Source: Fragum whitleyi (taxonomy: Eukaryota; Mollusca; Bivalvia; Cardiida; Cardiidae). From it: a DNA stretch of 64,000 bases. The stretch lies in contig OX411549.1 in the NCBI GenBank assembly GCA_948146395.1, positions 39,829,267 through 39,893,266 of the forward strand, read 5' to 3'. This document shows, piece after piece, positions 1 through 12,274 of the stretch (positions within the stretch are counted from its first letter, which is position 1; every line of letters starts with the position of its first letter). The position numbers and the translations under genes are program-made. The notes below the pieces were generated by a model. The model saw only the letters and a list, made by a program, of their open reading frames with translations, was not told where the DNA came from and ran no database searches.

Positions 1-832
1 AAATATTCAATCCAATATATTTATTTTATTCTGCCCAATGCCTTAGAGTGCAGTAAACTCAACTCTTTCTACCCCACTCTGAATGTCAGGAGGTCAGAAC
101 ATCATTTTACACTCTGTGCAGATTCACCCTTCGTTCAACTAAACTCACCAATTCTGAGTGGGTATTCTCAGGCTACTTATTTCAACTAATGTTTCTATAC
201 ATTTGAATTTCAACAAAGGTTTTGTTCCTTCTAATCTATAATCATTACACCTATTAAATTTAACAAGTCTAGAAAAATTCATCATTGAGAAGATACCAAA
301 AGGGTGATCAAATATTCACTTTATATGTTATAATACCCTCTACCAATAAAAAAAATATGCTGTTCATCTAATCAAATATTTTTTTGCAGACTGATACAAC
401 TTCACAGAAATAAAATATAATGATATCTAATCCATCTGTTTAACCTTTCAGGATAGTTTGTTTTACCCTATATATGAAGAAATGACCTCTGCCCATAAAA
501 GACATATTTTTGATCTGATCACAATATTTTTTAATAGACTGATAAAGGATCACTAAAGAATCATTCTAGTAAAATTTGGTTGATATCTATCAATTAGGTT
601 CTGAGAAAATGATTTTCAAAGTTTACACTATATAACATATAGGGAAATGACCTCCGCACATAAAATATATACTTTTCATCCGATCACAATAATTTTTGCT
701 ATACTGATAAAGGGTCACTCAAGTATCATTCAAAATTTGGTTGATATCTATTAGTTAGATTCTGAGAAAATGATTTTCAAAGTTATCACTATATAACATA
801 TAGAGAAATGACCTCCGCCCATAAAATACATA

Positions 833-2836
833 TTTATACCCCCCACCTACGAAGTAGAGGGGGGTATATTGGTTTCACCATGTCTGTCTGTCTGTCCATC
901 CGTCCGTCCATCCGTCCGTCCATCCATCCGTCCGTCCATCCGTCCGTCCGTCCGTAGACCTTTTTGTTTCCGGACTCTAACTCAAGAACCAAATGACCTA
1001 CAATCATGAAACTTTATACAAATGTTCCTTATGACCCAAGGAAGTGCCCTATTGTTTTTGGGTCATATAGGTCAAAGGTCAAGGTCACAGTCAGCCTTTG
1101 TTCAATTTTCGTTTCCGGACTCTAACTCAAGAACCAAGTGGCCTACAATCATGAAACTTTATACAAATGTTCCTTATGACCCAAGGAAGTGCCCTATTGT
1201 TTTTGGGTTACATAGGTCAAAGGTCAAGGTCACAGTAAATTTTTGTTCAATTTTCATTTCCGGACTCTAACTCGAGAACCAAGTGACCTACATGTATGAA
1301 ACTTTATGCAAATGTTGCTTATGATCCAAGGAAGTGCCCTATTGTTTTTGGGTCATATAGGTCAAAGGTCAAGGTCACAGTCAATTTTTGTTCAATTTTC
1401 ATTTCTGGACTCTTAACTCAACAAGAGTGCCATCGTCACAAAATACGCCGCCACATTGCTGCTGTTTCACAGAAATAATTGTAGACACTACTTATTTTGA
1501 CAGAACCAAATTGAAAATGACCAAGTTTCATTTAAATCAAGACAAAAAGTTAGGAGGAGTTGCCTTCACATGGCTGCAATTTCAATAAGCCCCAGGCACT
1601 AAGTTTTAAGGGGGCATAATTCAGGGAAATAAATGAGCCATAAAATCCTTGATCCATGTACATCTTCAAATTATGGTGATGACATTGACCAAGTTTCATT
1701 TAAATAAAGACAAAAAGTAAGGAGGATTTGTGTTCAAAAGGCTGCAATTTCAATGAGCCCTAGATACTAAGTTTTTAAGGGGCATAACTCAGGCAAAAAT
1801 CAACAAACCATAAAATCCTTCCTTCATGCACATCTACCAATTGAGGTGATAACATTGACCAAGTTTCAAGAAGATCCAGCCGGAAACTTAGGAGGAGTTG
1901 CGTTGACAAGAAAAGTGGACCCAGAGACTAAGTTTTAAGGGGCATAACTTAGGCAAAAATCAATGAACCGTAAAATCCTTCCTTCATGAACATCTACCAA
2001 TTGAGGTGATTACATAGACCAAGTTTCAAAAAGATCCAGCCAGAAACTTAGGAGGCGTTGCGTTGACAAGAAAAGTGGACCCAGAGACTAAGTTATCAAG
2101 GGGCATAACTCAGGCAAAAATTAACGAACCATAAAATCCTTCCTTCATGCACATCTACCAATTGAGGTGATAACATCGACCAAGTTTCAAAAAGATCCAG
2201 CCAGAAACTTAGGAGGAGTTGCGTTGACAAGAAAAGTGGACCCAGAGACTAAATTATCAAGGGGCATAACTCAGGCAAAAATCAATGAACCGTAAAATCC
2301 TTCCTTCATGCACATCTACCAATTGAGGTGATTACATTGACCAAGTTTCAAGAAGATCCAGCCAGAAACTTAGGAGGAGTTGCGTTGACAAGAAAAGTGG
2401 ACCCAGAGACTAAGTTATCAAGGGGCATAACTCAGGCAAAAATCAACGAACCGTAAAATCCTTCCTTCATGCACATCTACCAATTGAGGTGATAATATTG
2501 ACCAAGTTTCAAGAAGATCCAGCCAGTAGTTTAGGAGGAGTTGCGTTGACAAGAAAAGTGGACGGACGTACGGACGGACGGATGGACGGACGGATGGACG
2601 GACGGACGGACGGACGGATGGACGGACGGACAGACGGAGAAGATGACGCCAATATACGCCGCCGGACGTCCGCCTCCGGCGGCGTATAAAAACCAAGCAA
2701 CCTAGAATCATGAAACTTCATGCAAATGCTACATATGACCTCAATATTAGTTACAAACACATCCTGCACTAATAGCACTTACATTCTGACAAAGCGTTTG
2801 TGGGGGGTATTAGTCCGCTCTGCGACAGTTCTAGTT
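833..2836 (+). mobile_element. HINE-like element, ATACCCCCCA family (C1)
   Basis: Begins TATACCCCCCACC, then a stem, then a GTCTGTCC tract (880-955), then modules of about 140 bases with ATGAAACTTTATACAAATG. It ends with TGGGGGGTATTAG, which is complementary to its 5' end, and TTCTAGTT. Inserted into D1, whose module continues on both sides. Split by B1. Confidence 0.8.
1421..2692 (-). mobile_element. HINE-like element, ATACGCCGCC family (B1), nested in C1
   Basis: The 5' end at 2692 reads TTTTTATACGCCGCCGG, then a GTCC/GTCT tract (2561-2635), several modules of about 140 bases, and a 3' end with GGCGGCGTAT, a small hairpin and CTCTTGTT at 1421. Flanking C1 sequence is continuous when it is removed. 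Confidence 0.85.
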
Positions 2837-3481
2837 TTCATCTGATCACAATGATTTTTTGTAGGCTGATAGAGGGCCCCTCAAGGATAATTCATGTGAA
2901 GTTTGGTTAATATCCATCTATTAGTTTCTGAGAAAAGCCACCTATTACCATATATGGAAATTAGCCACGCCCACTACAGCAATGATTTTCAACCGATTAA
3001 AAATCTTTGAAGGAATCTGATAGAGGGTCACCCAAGGAACATTCCTGTGAAATTTAATTGGAATCCATCCAGTACTTTCTGAGGAGAAGATTTTTAAAGT
3101 AAAAGTTTACGGATGGACGGACAGACGCACGGACGACGGACACCTCACCATGACAATAGCCCGCTGGCCTTTCGGCCAGTGGAGCTAAAAACGCCAAATG
3201 TGGACACCGCCAATATAAAGCCGTTTACAGTACTCTGAGACCTTGAATATCAAAAGAGTGTAAAGTGAAGACTCTGGGTAGACTATGCAGTTGCACAGGC
3301 TGGCCAGGGTTTTTGCTTGACCCACATTTGTAATTGTTGGAATTGTCACACACAGGCTCAAACGTTGGATGAATGTTGGCTGAGCTTGTATTCAAACTAA
3401 CGACCCCAGGGTTGATTGAGCTTACTGGGCTTGGCATGATACAAATGTGAGGAAAAATATTTCAAGTGACTCTTTAACATG

Positions 3482-3487
3482 TTTATT
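3482..3487 (-). promoter_or_regulatory. Candidate TRAPPC2 poly(A) signal
   Basis: The plus-strand TTTATT here reads AATAAA on the minus strand, about 220 bases after the TRAPPC2 stop, a normal 3' UTR length. Inferred from position and hexamer only. Confidence 0.45.
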
Positions 3488-3704
3488 TACAAATATTGCA
3501 CATACTCAGAAATTAAAAATATTTCTATAGCAAATGAAATGATAATTATAAATCAATAATGAATTATTGAATTGTTTTTGTACAAATCATTTAACAACAA
3601 AAACCATGCATTTTCACATTTTTCCAACTCTAAACACATTGCAATCTCTTTAAATCAAACAGTCCCTTTTAGCTAGATGGGTCATGTATTAATGTTCAAA
3701 TGCA

Positions 3705-3803
3705 TTACCCTGTGAGGTACTTTTTACCAAAGAATTGTGCTTTCTTTTCAAAAGCCTGAGACTGTATGGGCTTGTTGATCTCGTAAAAGGGATTCATGGC
3801 ATG
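3705..3803 (-). CDS. TRAPPC2: TRAPPC2 coding exon 4 with stop
   Basis: 33 codons including TAA at 3707-3705. Reads [18 protein letters not shown] then FFGKKYLTG, matching the human C-terminus MNPFYEPNSPIRSSAF and FLGKKHLLS. Acceptor TTTTCAG at 3810-3804. Confidence 0.95.
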   Translation of the reverse strand, partial: HAMNPFYEINKPIQSQAFEKKAQFFGKKYLTG

Positions 3804-6800
3804 CTGAAAAAGATCAGATTATGAAATATTATACAAAATGTAATAGAAAAACAATGGTGTTGTGTGTGCAACTTTAAACTTAAGATCTTTCTATGTAAAG
3901 TAGGATAAAAACAAGATGTGTTTGTGAAACACGAATGCCCCCGTAACAGCATTTTTTTCAAAGTTTGACCTTGAGAAATGACCTTGACCTTGTCACATGA
4001 CCATGACTTTGGTACCAGCGGATGCGGATCATTGAGATCTATCATCATGCCAAATATGAGCCTTGTATCTTGAATAGGCTTGAAGATATTGGCAATGTTA
4101 AGTTTTTTGGTTAACTTTTTGAGTTATTTGACCTTGAGAAATGACCTTGACCTTGTCACATGACCTTAACTTTGGTATCAGCAGATGCAGATCATTGAGA
4201 TCTATCATCATGCCAAATATGAGCCTTGTATCTTGAATAGGCTTGAAGATATTGGCAATGTTAAGTTTTTTGGTTAACTTTTTGAGTTATTTGACCTTGA
4301 AAGATGACCTTGACCTTGTCAACTGACCTTGACTTTGGTACCAGCAGATGCGGATCATTGAGATCTATCATCATGCCAAATATGAGCCTTGTATCTTGAA
4401 TAGGCTTGAAGATATTGGCAATGTTAAGTTTTTTGGTTAACTTTTTGAGTTATTTGACCTTGAGAAATGACCTTGACCTTGTCACATGACCTTAACTTTG
4501 GTATCAGCAGATGCGGATCATTGAGATCTATCATCATGCCAAATATGAGCCTTGTATCTTGAATAGGCTTGAAGATATTGGCAATGTTAAGTTTTTTGGT
4601 TAACTTTTTGAGTTATTTGACCTTGAGAAATGACCTTGACCTTGTCACATGACCTTAACTTTGGTATCAGCAGATGCGGATCATTGAGATCTATCATCAT
4701 GCCAAATATGAGCCTTGTATCTTGAATAGGCTTGAAGATATTGGCAATGTTAAGTTTTTTGGTTAACTTTTTGAGTTATTTGACCTTGAGAAATGACCTT
4801 GACCTTGTCACATGACCTTGACTTTGGTATCAGCAGATGCGGATCATTGAGATCTATCATCATGCCAAATATGAGCTTTGTATCTTAAATAGGCTTGAAG
4901 ATATTGGCAATGTTAAGTTTTTTGGTTAACTTTTGCAGACAGACAGACAGACAGACAGACAGACGGACGGACGGACAGACGGACAGACGGACAGACGGAC
5001 AACGGTAAAACAATATGCCCCCGATCTTTCGATACGGGGGCATAAAAATTATGTTGATGGAATTTTATGATAGGACTAGAAATGTCACAGACTTTGTTGT
5101 CCCTTAAATTACTTGATTTTTACCAATGACCTATTTGACCTTCAGCCATGATCTTGACCTAGGGCATGCATGAAGGGAGGGGGTGTATAAGGAGAACATA
5201 ATTCAGGAAATATTTGCAAATTCTTATTTTGGAGGGTTTAATAGAGGTCAGCCCCTAAATGCAGTCACAACATCAATTGAACATGATTCAAGCCCCTTTA
5301 TATATGAAGTCTTTGCAAAAAGCCCAAATTTCAAATTCAAATTTCAGTGGTTATAGTTATCTTTAGAAAAAACTCGACATTTCAGCCCTGTTATGTGTCT
5401 GCAGTAACCTCAATCGATATACATGTATGTTTCATTTCATTAACAACAAAAGATCTGCAACTGGTGAAAGTATAGCTGCTTTTGTTCATTCAAAGAAAGA
5501 TAAATTGATCTTACACATGCAATATATACCTGACCATGTTATATAAAGCTCTCAGGAGCATTTAGTAGGAGAAATATAGTAGCTCATACACCAGGGTATA
5601 GCTCATTATTTCCATAATTATAAAACTAGTGTAATGACAATTATTTATTATCAACAATATTAAAAAGGTTTATTTCACTCCCACTTAGTATGTATGTTGA
5701 AGTGTTGCCATGATTCCAACCCCCAAAAATACCCCTTGAGATATCCAAGCTTGTGATTTTCACTTTTTACCTCTTTTTAGCTGCATAAGTAAAGTCATTC
5801 ATGAAAATAAAAGATTTAATTCTTTAGCTCAGTGAAAGAAGTATCAATCTTACACAGAAAGAGCATCCTCGTCCTTGTGATATGACAAAATATGCCAACC
5901 AAAAGACACATTCAACCCTTACACTGCGCAATTTGATTTTTTTTTCTTTAAAAGATTCCTAATTTACAGGACATTTCAAGCAGTCTGTATCAAGTTTTCA
6001 CCACATTAGTTTAAAGCAGGCTGTGTAGGATAAGATCAGACTGCACATCTGTGCAGGATGATCTTAGCCTATGCTGCCTGCTAAAGAATTGTGTATAGCA
6101 AGTCTATGATGTTATCAGCATTGAATGGAGTTTTATGCCACTTTCAGCATTTTTCAGTTATATCCCGGCATTCCTAACAATGGTTTCCTGTCATTTCTCT
6201 CGCCAGTACAACCACCAAATCCTTTTCTAGCCTCCAGCTGCTATCTCACATAGGTCTACCATTATCAACCCATTAGTGAGAGACAAAAAGTCGGAAAAAT
6301 GAAGCCGTCGTTGGGGAACGAATCCAGGACCTCTAGATTGGCAGTCTGATGCGCTACTAACTGGGCTATGACGGCGGCCATGTTAACATCAGAAGAGTTG
6401 TTTAAACCAAATGAAAAATATCCATAAACCTACCTTTATATATGTTTCATACATTTCTGTGAAAAAGTTCTTTATTCCATCTTCATTTTTATTTTCATGT
6501 AGCATTATGAGCCTCATTCCTAGTGGCAGGGTCAAGGAATTTTCTAAACCAACTATGAGATAAAATTTAACCCTTTTCCTGCTGAATTCAAATTTATGTT
6601 GCAATTGAATTATCAATTTATGAAGACAGTTCATCTAGTCCGGCTCCAATCTTTCCAAAATTTAATTAAGTATTAACCCTTGTCATGCTGACCCGGAATA
6701 TTCCTGCTTTGGCAGGAGCTATAGACAAACATCAGCCTGCACATATGTGAAGACTCTTCACCACCTGTTTCTCACTTTCAAACCAGAATTGTCAATAGAT

Positions 6801-9800
6801 TTAGTTTTTCAAATAATAATTGACCAATATTTAGAACTTTCAGTGCTTTTTGCCCTTTGATTTTGATGAAATTTTTCAACCAAAATTTATTTAGCGTGAC
6901 AAGGGTTAAGTACTAGTAGGTAGTGTGGGCATAGTCTGTACTGTCTTCTAAACCTTTGTGTAGAGCAGGAATATGCAGTGAAAAGCAAGAGAAGGGTCAA
7001 ATGATTTTTTGATCGGGTATTACGCTGCTTTCAACAATCTTTCAGTTATATCACTGTGGCTGGAGCACCTAACAACAGATTCCTGGTATTTCTCACACTA
7101 GCACTACCATTACAACCTTTCCTAGCCTACAGCTGCTATCCCACATAGGTCTACTTTGTCAACCCATTGGTGGAAGATAAATAGTCAGAAAGGTTGAGGG
7201 ATCAAACCAGGGACCTTTAGATTGACAGTCGGAAAGGCTACCAACTACACTATGACGGTGGCATAGAGAAGGGGTAAATGGTTCTGTTCATTAAACACAA
7301 ATGCCCTTGCTACTGCTATGATTTAGAAAGAGTGGTTTGAAACACTAATGTGAAAATCATTAGCAAGTTTGCACCAACATAAACATTTTGTCATAGGCAA
7401 TACAAATATGAAAAAGCTACCATTTACCATTGAAATTTATGACCTTGATTGGTGACCTTTGTATCCACTGAAAGGCCTTGTCTTAACAATTATATGTGAA
7501 ATATGAAGACTGTTTCACCTACTATTCAAAAGTTATGACCATTGTTTAAATTTAAATTTTACGCTTATTTGACCTTGGAAAATGACATTGAATGATGACC
7601 TTGGTACAAAGAGAAAAGCCATGTCACAAGCAATACACAAGTAAAATATAAAGTGTCTATTATTAACCAATTAAGTTATAGCCAATTGTAAGTTTGGGGG
7701 AGGATAAACAGATAAACAGAAAAAACAAATTAATATGCCCCATACTATCAATGTGTGGGCAAAAAAACAAATTTAAGACAAATGTGACCTGTCACACAAA
7801 AAGGGACCATCTGGAAACTATGTAAAAAGAATAGTTTGAAAAGAGATTGGGTCCAGCTAAGGTCAACTAGAGATGGCATTTCAAAAATTCTTTTACTGGA
7901 AGGTAGATTGATCATTCTAGATTTAGAAAATCAGCACACTGGAGAAAGTTTTGACCCTAGTCAATCTAGGCAATGAGTCTGACTAGGGTCAACATTTTAT
8001 ACACTATCAAGATGGCCCCTGTATGTGACGGGTCACAAATAATTTCATCTTACTGTAAGCTAATTAAAAAGTAAGTGTATCTTATAGGGCATAAAGCATT
8101 GTTGGAAAAAATGTATTTGAAAGCTTTTTTTTCAGGGCTTTCGAAAAGTTGGATTGTGCGGGGATGCCATTATGTGTAAAAGCATCACAGTCCTTATCAT
8201 AAAGGATACGTCCTGCAGTGACAAATGCCGAAACAAACCATTCGTTAAATTTATCTACGATTTTGAGGTACATGTTATTTGTGTTCCACATCTGTTCATC
8301 AACGAGATCTAGGGCTTCGTGGGCCACAAACTGGTTTAAATGACGATGGTCTTCCTTCTGAAAGATTTCATATATAGATTACTGAAGTGTGACCTTAAAA
8401 CCCACTCTTGATGTATAGCCAAATAAAGGAATTATCAGGGATGTTTCCTGAGGTGTAAATAAAGGTTTACACCCTTAAATGTATGAAAATACACTCTTTT
8501 GACCCTCAGCCTATCTTTTTGACCCATGAAGTTTTCAGAAATGCATCTTAAATGCCACATTTTAAGTGCCACAACACAATTTTCAGATTCATTATTATTA
8601 TATTTATTAGATATTTTGTTTTTACTCATTCACAAATAGCTTTCACTCCAGCAATCTATGATCAGGGAATGGATTACTCCTGATATGGAAAATCAGCTCA
8701 AATCATGTATAATAATCACATTAATAATATACATTGTACTTAAAAATTATTGATCAATAAATGCTGGAGCTACTGTCAAGGAGAAGGTCGATTTCTGTGT
8801 CAGAACAAAACTGTGCCTAACTAACAGATTGTGGTTGTCAATAAAACAAGAGCGCCTCATGAAGATGCCCAGGGGTGAAGAAATACACATATTATCCTCG
8901 ATTATTAGAGATGATTTCCTACTTGTCCAGAATCTTAATCTAAATGAACTTGAACTTGAAAGAGAATAAATAAATTTTGAAAAAAAAACTTTGCAGTTAA
9001 AGAAGAAAATGCTGGAACTCAGCATTTTCTTCATTAAAAACAATGATTTCTACCCTTTGATACAAACATTAGGCTAAGTTAATCTCTTCTTTTAATTTGG
9101 TATGAGTCCAAGATTTGCCCTGGTATTTACTTGTCCATTGATGAGTGGCCTAAAAAAATGTTCTTCTCCACCATTAGAAAATCCCATATTGGACAGGTGT
9201 CAGGCATGGGAATTCCACATCCCTGTAGATGCCAATGCTTAGCTGTCAGCTAGGTGCCAGATAGTGAAAAAAAATAAGTTGGGTTAGAGGCAAAATCTGT
9301 ACAAAAATGCATTGAGAGTTATCTGACTTCAATGTGTAAGTTGCTCCTTTGGTGAAATCCACAAGTTAACATAATTTCCAAGTTTCAAATGAAACCCTTC
9401 AGTGATATCAAAGGTGATATCAAAGACATCACAAAATGTCAAACTTCTTTACAAAAGCAACAAACAAGAGCTGTCAGAGGACAGGGAAGCTAGACTTTTC
9501 CTTGCATTGTTTAGTAGACAGCGAATCAATATCAACAAAGGAATATTCCATAAAATTCAATATCAGAGTGATGAATCCTTACCTAGAGGCTGATATGATG
9601 GTCACAGAAGAATGAGCAAAGTTTCTATGCAAAAGCTTATCTAAAAACAGAGATATTACAGATATACATCAGTTGCACATGAAAACGTAACCAAGATTTA
9701 TAAGTCTGTAAAGGGTTAAAATTGCATTTAATTCAATACAAGAGTAATGAATCTTTGTGTAAAGGCTGATATTATGGTCACAAAACATGTGTAAGGTGTT

Positions 9801-12274
9801 CAAGAAATAGCTTTGCTAGAGTTAACTGAGATAGAACAGATATACCAACATCGGTTGCACACAAAAACTTAACTGAGTATTTTTAAGTACGTAAAGGGTT
9901 TAAATTCTCCTAAATTCAATATCAAAACAATGAATCTTTATCAAAAGGCTAAAATTATGGTTAAAGAAGCATGTGCGAAGTTTCCAAACAACATTTTTAG
10001 TATATAAAGATACAGATATACAAAAGTTGCTCATTCAAAGTTAACTGAGAATTTCTTAGTCCGAATAGGGTTTAAATTCGACTAAATTCAATAACAGAAC
10101 AACACATTTTGTCTAGAGGCTGATATGATGGTCACAGAAGCATGTTCCAATTGATAGCTTTACTAGAAACAGAGATATTACAGATATACATCAGTTGCAT
10201 GTAAAAACTTGAGGTTTTTAATAAAGTTTAGAAAAGGCTTAAAATTCTCCTATATTCAATATCAGAGTAATGAATATTTGTCTAAAGGCTGATACCATAG
10301 TCACAAAAGCATGTGAAAAGTTTCCAAGCAACAGCTTTACTAGAATAGAGATAGAACAGAATGATGAACAACAGTTGCACATAAAAACTTAACTGAGAAT
10401 TTCCAAAAAGGGTTAGAATTCTACTAAATTCAATATCAGAGAAAGGAATTTTTGCCTAGAGGCTAATATTATTGTTACTTAAGCATGTGTAAAGTTTCAA
10501 AGCAATAGCTGTAGTAGAAACAGAGATTTGACACAGCTGCACATAAAACTTAAACCAAAGCGTTACACAGATACCAACGCCAACACCCAGTTGACCAGAA
10601 TAGCCCCCTCACCAATGGGTTGATAATCATAGACCTATGCGAGATAGCAGCTTGAGGCTAGGAAAGGATGTGATGGTTGTACTGTTGAGAGAAATACCAG
10701 GAATCTAATGTTAGGTGCTCCAGCTGCCGAGATATAACTGAAAAAAGTTTGAAAGCAGCGTAAAACTCCAGTCAATCAATCAATCTTTTCTATGAATAGT
10801 TGAGCTTTAAAGCCAACTAGAAAGCCATGAATGGCTTGAGTCGCTCCACAGGCTTGAAATTCTTGTAAAAGCAAATAAATGATTTGGCTAGATTTTTAGA
10901 TATTGGGGTTCTACTGATGTTGAAAATGATTTTCAAAGTTTCAACTATATAACATATAGAGAAATGACCTCTGCTATTAAAAGACATATTTTTCATCAAA
11001 TCAAAATAATTTTTGGCTGCATGATAATGGGTCACCCAAAGATCATACCAAAAATGTTTGATTGATATCCATCAGTTACATTCTGAGAAAATGTTTTTCA
11101 TAGTTTCAAATATTTAACATATTGAGAATTGACCTTCACCCATAAAATGTATATTTTTCATCCAATCAAAATAATTTTTGGTACGCTGATTAAAGGGTCA
11201 CTCAAGGATCATTCCAGTGAAATATAGTTGATTATCAAAAATCAGATTCTGAGAAAATGATTTTCAAAGTTTCCACTATATAACATGTAGAGAAATGACC
11301 TCTGCCCACAAAATGCATATTTTTCATCCAATCAAAATAATTTTTGGTACACTGATAAAGAGTCACTCAAGGATCATTCCAGTAAAATTTGGTTGATATC
11401 CATCAGTTACATTCTGAGAAAATGGTTTTCAAAGTTTCCACTATAACATATAGAGAAATGACCTCCGCCCACAAAATGCATATTTTTCATCAAATCAAAA
11501 TGATTTTTATAGACTGATAAAGGGTCACTCAAGGATAAATTTGGTTGATATCCATCGGTTACATTCTGAGAAAATGTTTTTTCAAAGTTTCCACTATATA
11601 ACATATAGAGAAATGACCACCGCCCATAAAATGCATAATTTCCATCCAATCACAATGATTTTTTGTAGACTTATAAAGGGTCACCCAAGGATCATTCATG
11701 TAAAATTTAATTGATATCCATTGATTAGAATCTGAGAAAACTCACTTTTTACCATATTTGGAAATTAGCCACGCCCATCAAATCCATGTTTTTCATTGGA
11801 TCAAAATTTCTTGAACAACTTTGAAAGAGGGTCACCCAAGCATCATTCCTGTGAAGTTGGGTTGAAATCCATCCAGTAGTTTCTGAGGAGAAGATTTTCA
11901 AAGAAAAGTTTACGACCGCACGCACGCACGCACTGACGGACGGACAGACGCACGACGGACACAACGCCATGACAATAGCCCCAGTGGCTTTCAGCCAGTG
12001 GAGCTAAAAATGATGACAGGTCAAGGGTGTTGCCAGCAATGCATAAAAAATTATGTTATGTTATGTTATGTTATGTTTTAATTTAATTCTAGTTGAGTTC
12101 ACCTTCATGAAATCAACAAATACTCTCTTTATCTCTTAAATAGAATAAAGAAATTAATGGGTGAAATACAGGACCTACCTTTTGTTCAGTTGGTTTATTA
12201 GGTGGATGAAATTCCATTTCAAATATTGGATTATCATGATGCCCAACAATGACAAAGTAGTAGTTTCCAGCCAT
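3705..12274 (-). CDS. TRAPPC2: TRAPPC2 (sedlin), complete coding region, 4 coding exons
   Basis: Small longin-fold subunit of the TRAPP complexes, which tether vesicles in ER-Golgi traffic. Coding exons on the minus strand: 12274-12179, 8357-8210, 6519-6434 and 3803-3705 (stop TAA at 3707-3705), giving 142 residues; the human protein has 140. The N-terminus [20 protein letters not shown] and the block [19 protein letters not shown] match the family almost residue for residue, and the C-terminus ends FFGKKYLTG. The Asp and Ser equivalent to human D47 and S73, sites of skeletal dysplasia mutations, are kept; the residue equivalent to F83 is Leu. All junctions have GT/AG and compatible phases (0, 1, 0). 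The start is fixed by an in-frame TGA six bases upstream and by alignment. Introns are filled with repeats. It is divergent from PCM1, so a shared promoter is possible. Identity rests on recognised family sequence and is very secure. Confidence 0.96.
3911..5048 (-). mobile_element. HINE-like element, ATGCCCCCGT family (A1), six 163-base modules
   Basis: Minus orientation: 5' TTTTTATGCCCCCGTATCG at 5048, GTCC/GTCT tract 4937-5000, six tandem modules with a period of exactly 163 (anchors at 4021, 4184, 4347, 4510, 4673, 4836), then ACGGGGGCATTCGTG, the hairpin GTGTTTCACAAACAC and TCTTGTTTT. Confidence 0.9.
5049..6110. other. TRAPPC2 intron 3 sequence, no gene
   Basis: No exon or intact element seen. 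Contains degenerate repeat fragments, including a GTGCAGGATGATC hairpin-like piece near 6050 related to the TTAA MITE. Confidence 0.5.
6120..6381 (-). repeat. tRNA-derived SINE copy
   Basis: The minus strand starts with a tRNA-like head: a box A-like TAGCCCAGTTAGTAGCGC, then a box B-like GGATTCG. The body is conserved and contains CCTAACAATG. The same body recurs at 7015, 15240, 16289, 51800, 57690 and 61105. Ends 53 bases left of TRAPPC2 exon 3. Confidence 0.8.
6434..6519 (-). CDS. TRAPPC2: TRAPPC2 coding exon 3
   Basis: 86 bases. The first two complete the split Arg codon (C|GA), followed by MRLIMLHE and [17 protein letters not shown]. Acceptor CTAG at 6523-6520, donor AAG|GTAGGT at 6433. 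Collinear with human MRFIMLHD and the KNFF helix. Confidence 0.95.
6673..6909. mobile_element. piggyBac-like MITE (P1)
   Basis: TTAA, then CCCTTGTCATGCTGA at the left, and TTAGCGTGACAAGGG then TTAA at the right: inverted termini starting CCC inside a TTAA target duplication, as in piggyBac-type elements. No transposase. Inner sequence has a GATCAGCCTGCACA palindromic core. Confidence 0.8.
7015..7267 (-). repeat. tRNA-derived SINE copy
   Basis: Same family as 6120-6381, minus orientation, tRNA-like head at the right end (CACCGTCATAGTGTAGTT). Diverged. Confidence 0.75.
7293..7767 (-). mobile_element. Degenerate A-family HINE-like element
   Basis: The right end reads TTTTTTTGCCCACACATTG on the minus strand, with GTTTGTTTATC in place of the usual GTCY tract. 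Two decayed modules with TGACCTTG runs follow, and the 3' end has CAAGGGCATTTGTG. Heavily mutated. Confidence 0.55.
7781..8038. mobile_element. MITE, TGTGACCYGTCACA family (R1)
   Basis: Inverted ends TGTGACCTGTCACA and TGTGACGGGTCACA. A second copy with the same interior lies at 58731-58996. No coding capacity; superfamily not determined. Confidence 0.7.
8210..8357 (-). CDS. TRAPPC2: TRAPPC2 coding exon 2
   Basis: 49 codons plus one base, from [10 protein letters not shown] to FVTAG, donor C|GTATCC at 8209. The acceptor is a tandem CAGAAG (NAGNAG) at 8360-8355. Use of the first AG adds Lys (EQK-KEDHRH); use of the second gives EQK-EDHRH, which is the human length. This is the most conserved part of the protein. 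Confidence 0.95.
8358..9462. other. TRAPPC2 intron 1, repeat fragments only
   Basis: No exon seen. Holds a fragment with CAAGAGCGCCTCATGAAG near 8850 (looks like a HINE 3' end) and AT-rich pieces related to 18840-19030 and 19440-19620. Confidence 0.45.
9463..10605 (-). mobile_element. HINE-like element (J), 5' end cut off by a SINE
   Basis: The minus-strand 3' end is GTCCTCTGACAGCTCTTGTTTG at 9463 in hairpin-plus-CTTGTT form. Seven or so diverged modules of about 160 bases contain GGCTGATATTATGGTCACA. The right end stops at GGGGCTATTCTGG, where SINE sequence begins. Confidence 0.7.
10606..10795 (+). repeat. tRNA-derived SINE copy, 5' truncated
   Basis: SINE body from ACCAATGGGTTGATAATC to the GCAGCGTAAAACTCCAG tail followed by (AATC)n. 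The tRNA head is missing. Confidence 0.7.
10815..12010 (-). mobile_element. HINE-like element, GCTCCAC family (D2)
   Basis: Complete copy. 5' TTTTTAGCTCCACTGGCTG at 12010 with its stem, a GTCC/GTGC tract (11915-11965), about seven modules with GGGTGACCC cores, then GTGGAGCGACTCAAGCC, hairpin AAGCCATTCATGGCTT and TCTAGTT at 10815. Confidence 0.88.
12051..12076. repeat. (TTATG)n pentanucleotide microsatellite
   Basis: About five tandem copies of TTATG. Confidence 0.85.
12179..12274 (-). CDS. TRAPPC2: TRAPPC2 coding exon 1
   Basis: 32 codons from the start ATG (12274-12272) to donor GTAGGT at 12178. Encodes the first beta strands of the longin fold ([12 protein letters not shown]). An acceptor (poly-T, then AAAACAG) lies 19 bases upstream of the ATG, so at least one non-coding 5' exon exists further right. 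An upstream ATG seven bases before the start is in another frame and overlaps it. Confidence 0.95.

Larger units (their letters stand above)
300..3191 (-). mobile_element. HINE-like element, GCTCCAC family (D1), with two nested insertions
   Basis: The minus-strand 5' end is TTTTTAGCTCCACTGGCC at 3191, followed by a GTCC/GTCT tract and modules with GGGTGACCC cores. It is interrupted by the C-family element 833-2836, which itself contains the B-family element 1421-2692. The left limit is degenerate and the 3' terminus was not found. Confidence 0.75.

Noticed and set aside
2418..2778. Open frames through the GTCC/GTCT microsatellite
   Set aside because: Simple repeats with a period of four are open in all frames; the encoded Arg-Pro-Ser and Asp-Gly-Arg runs have no meaning here.
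3937..5000. Regular 163-base repeats as a possible CRISPR array
   Set aside because: Units are contiguous without spacers, the context is a eukaryotic intron, and termini identify a HINE-like element.
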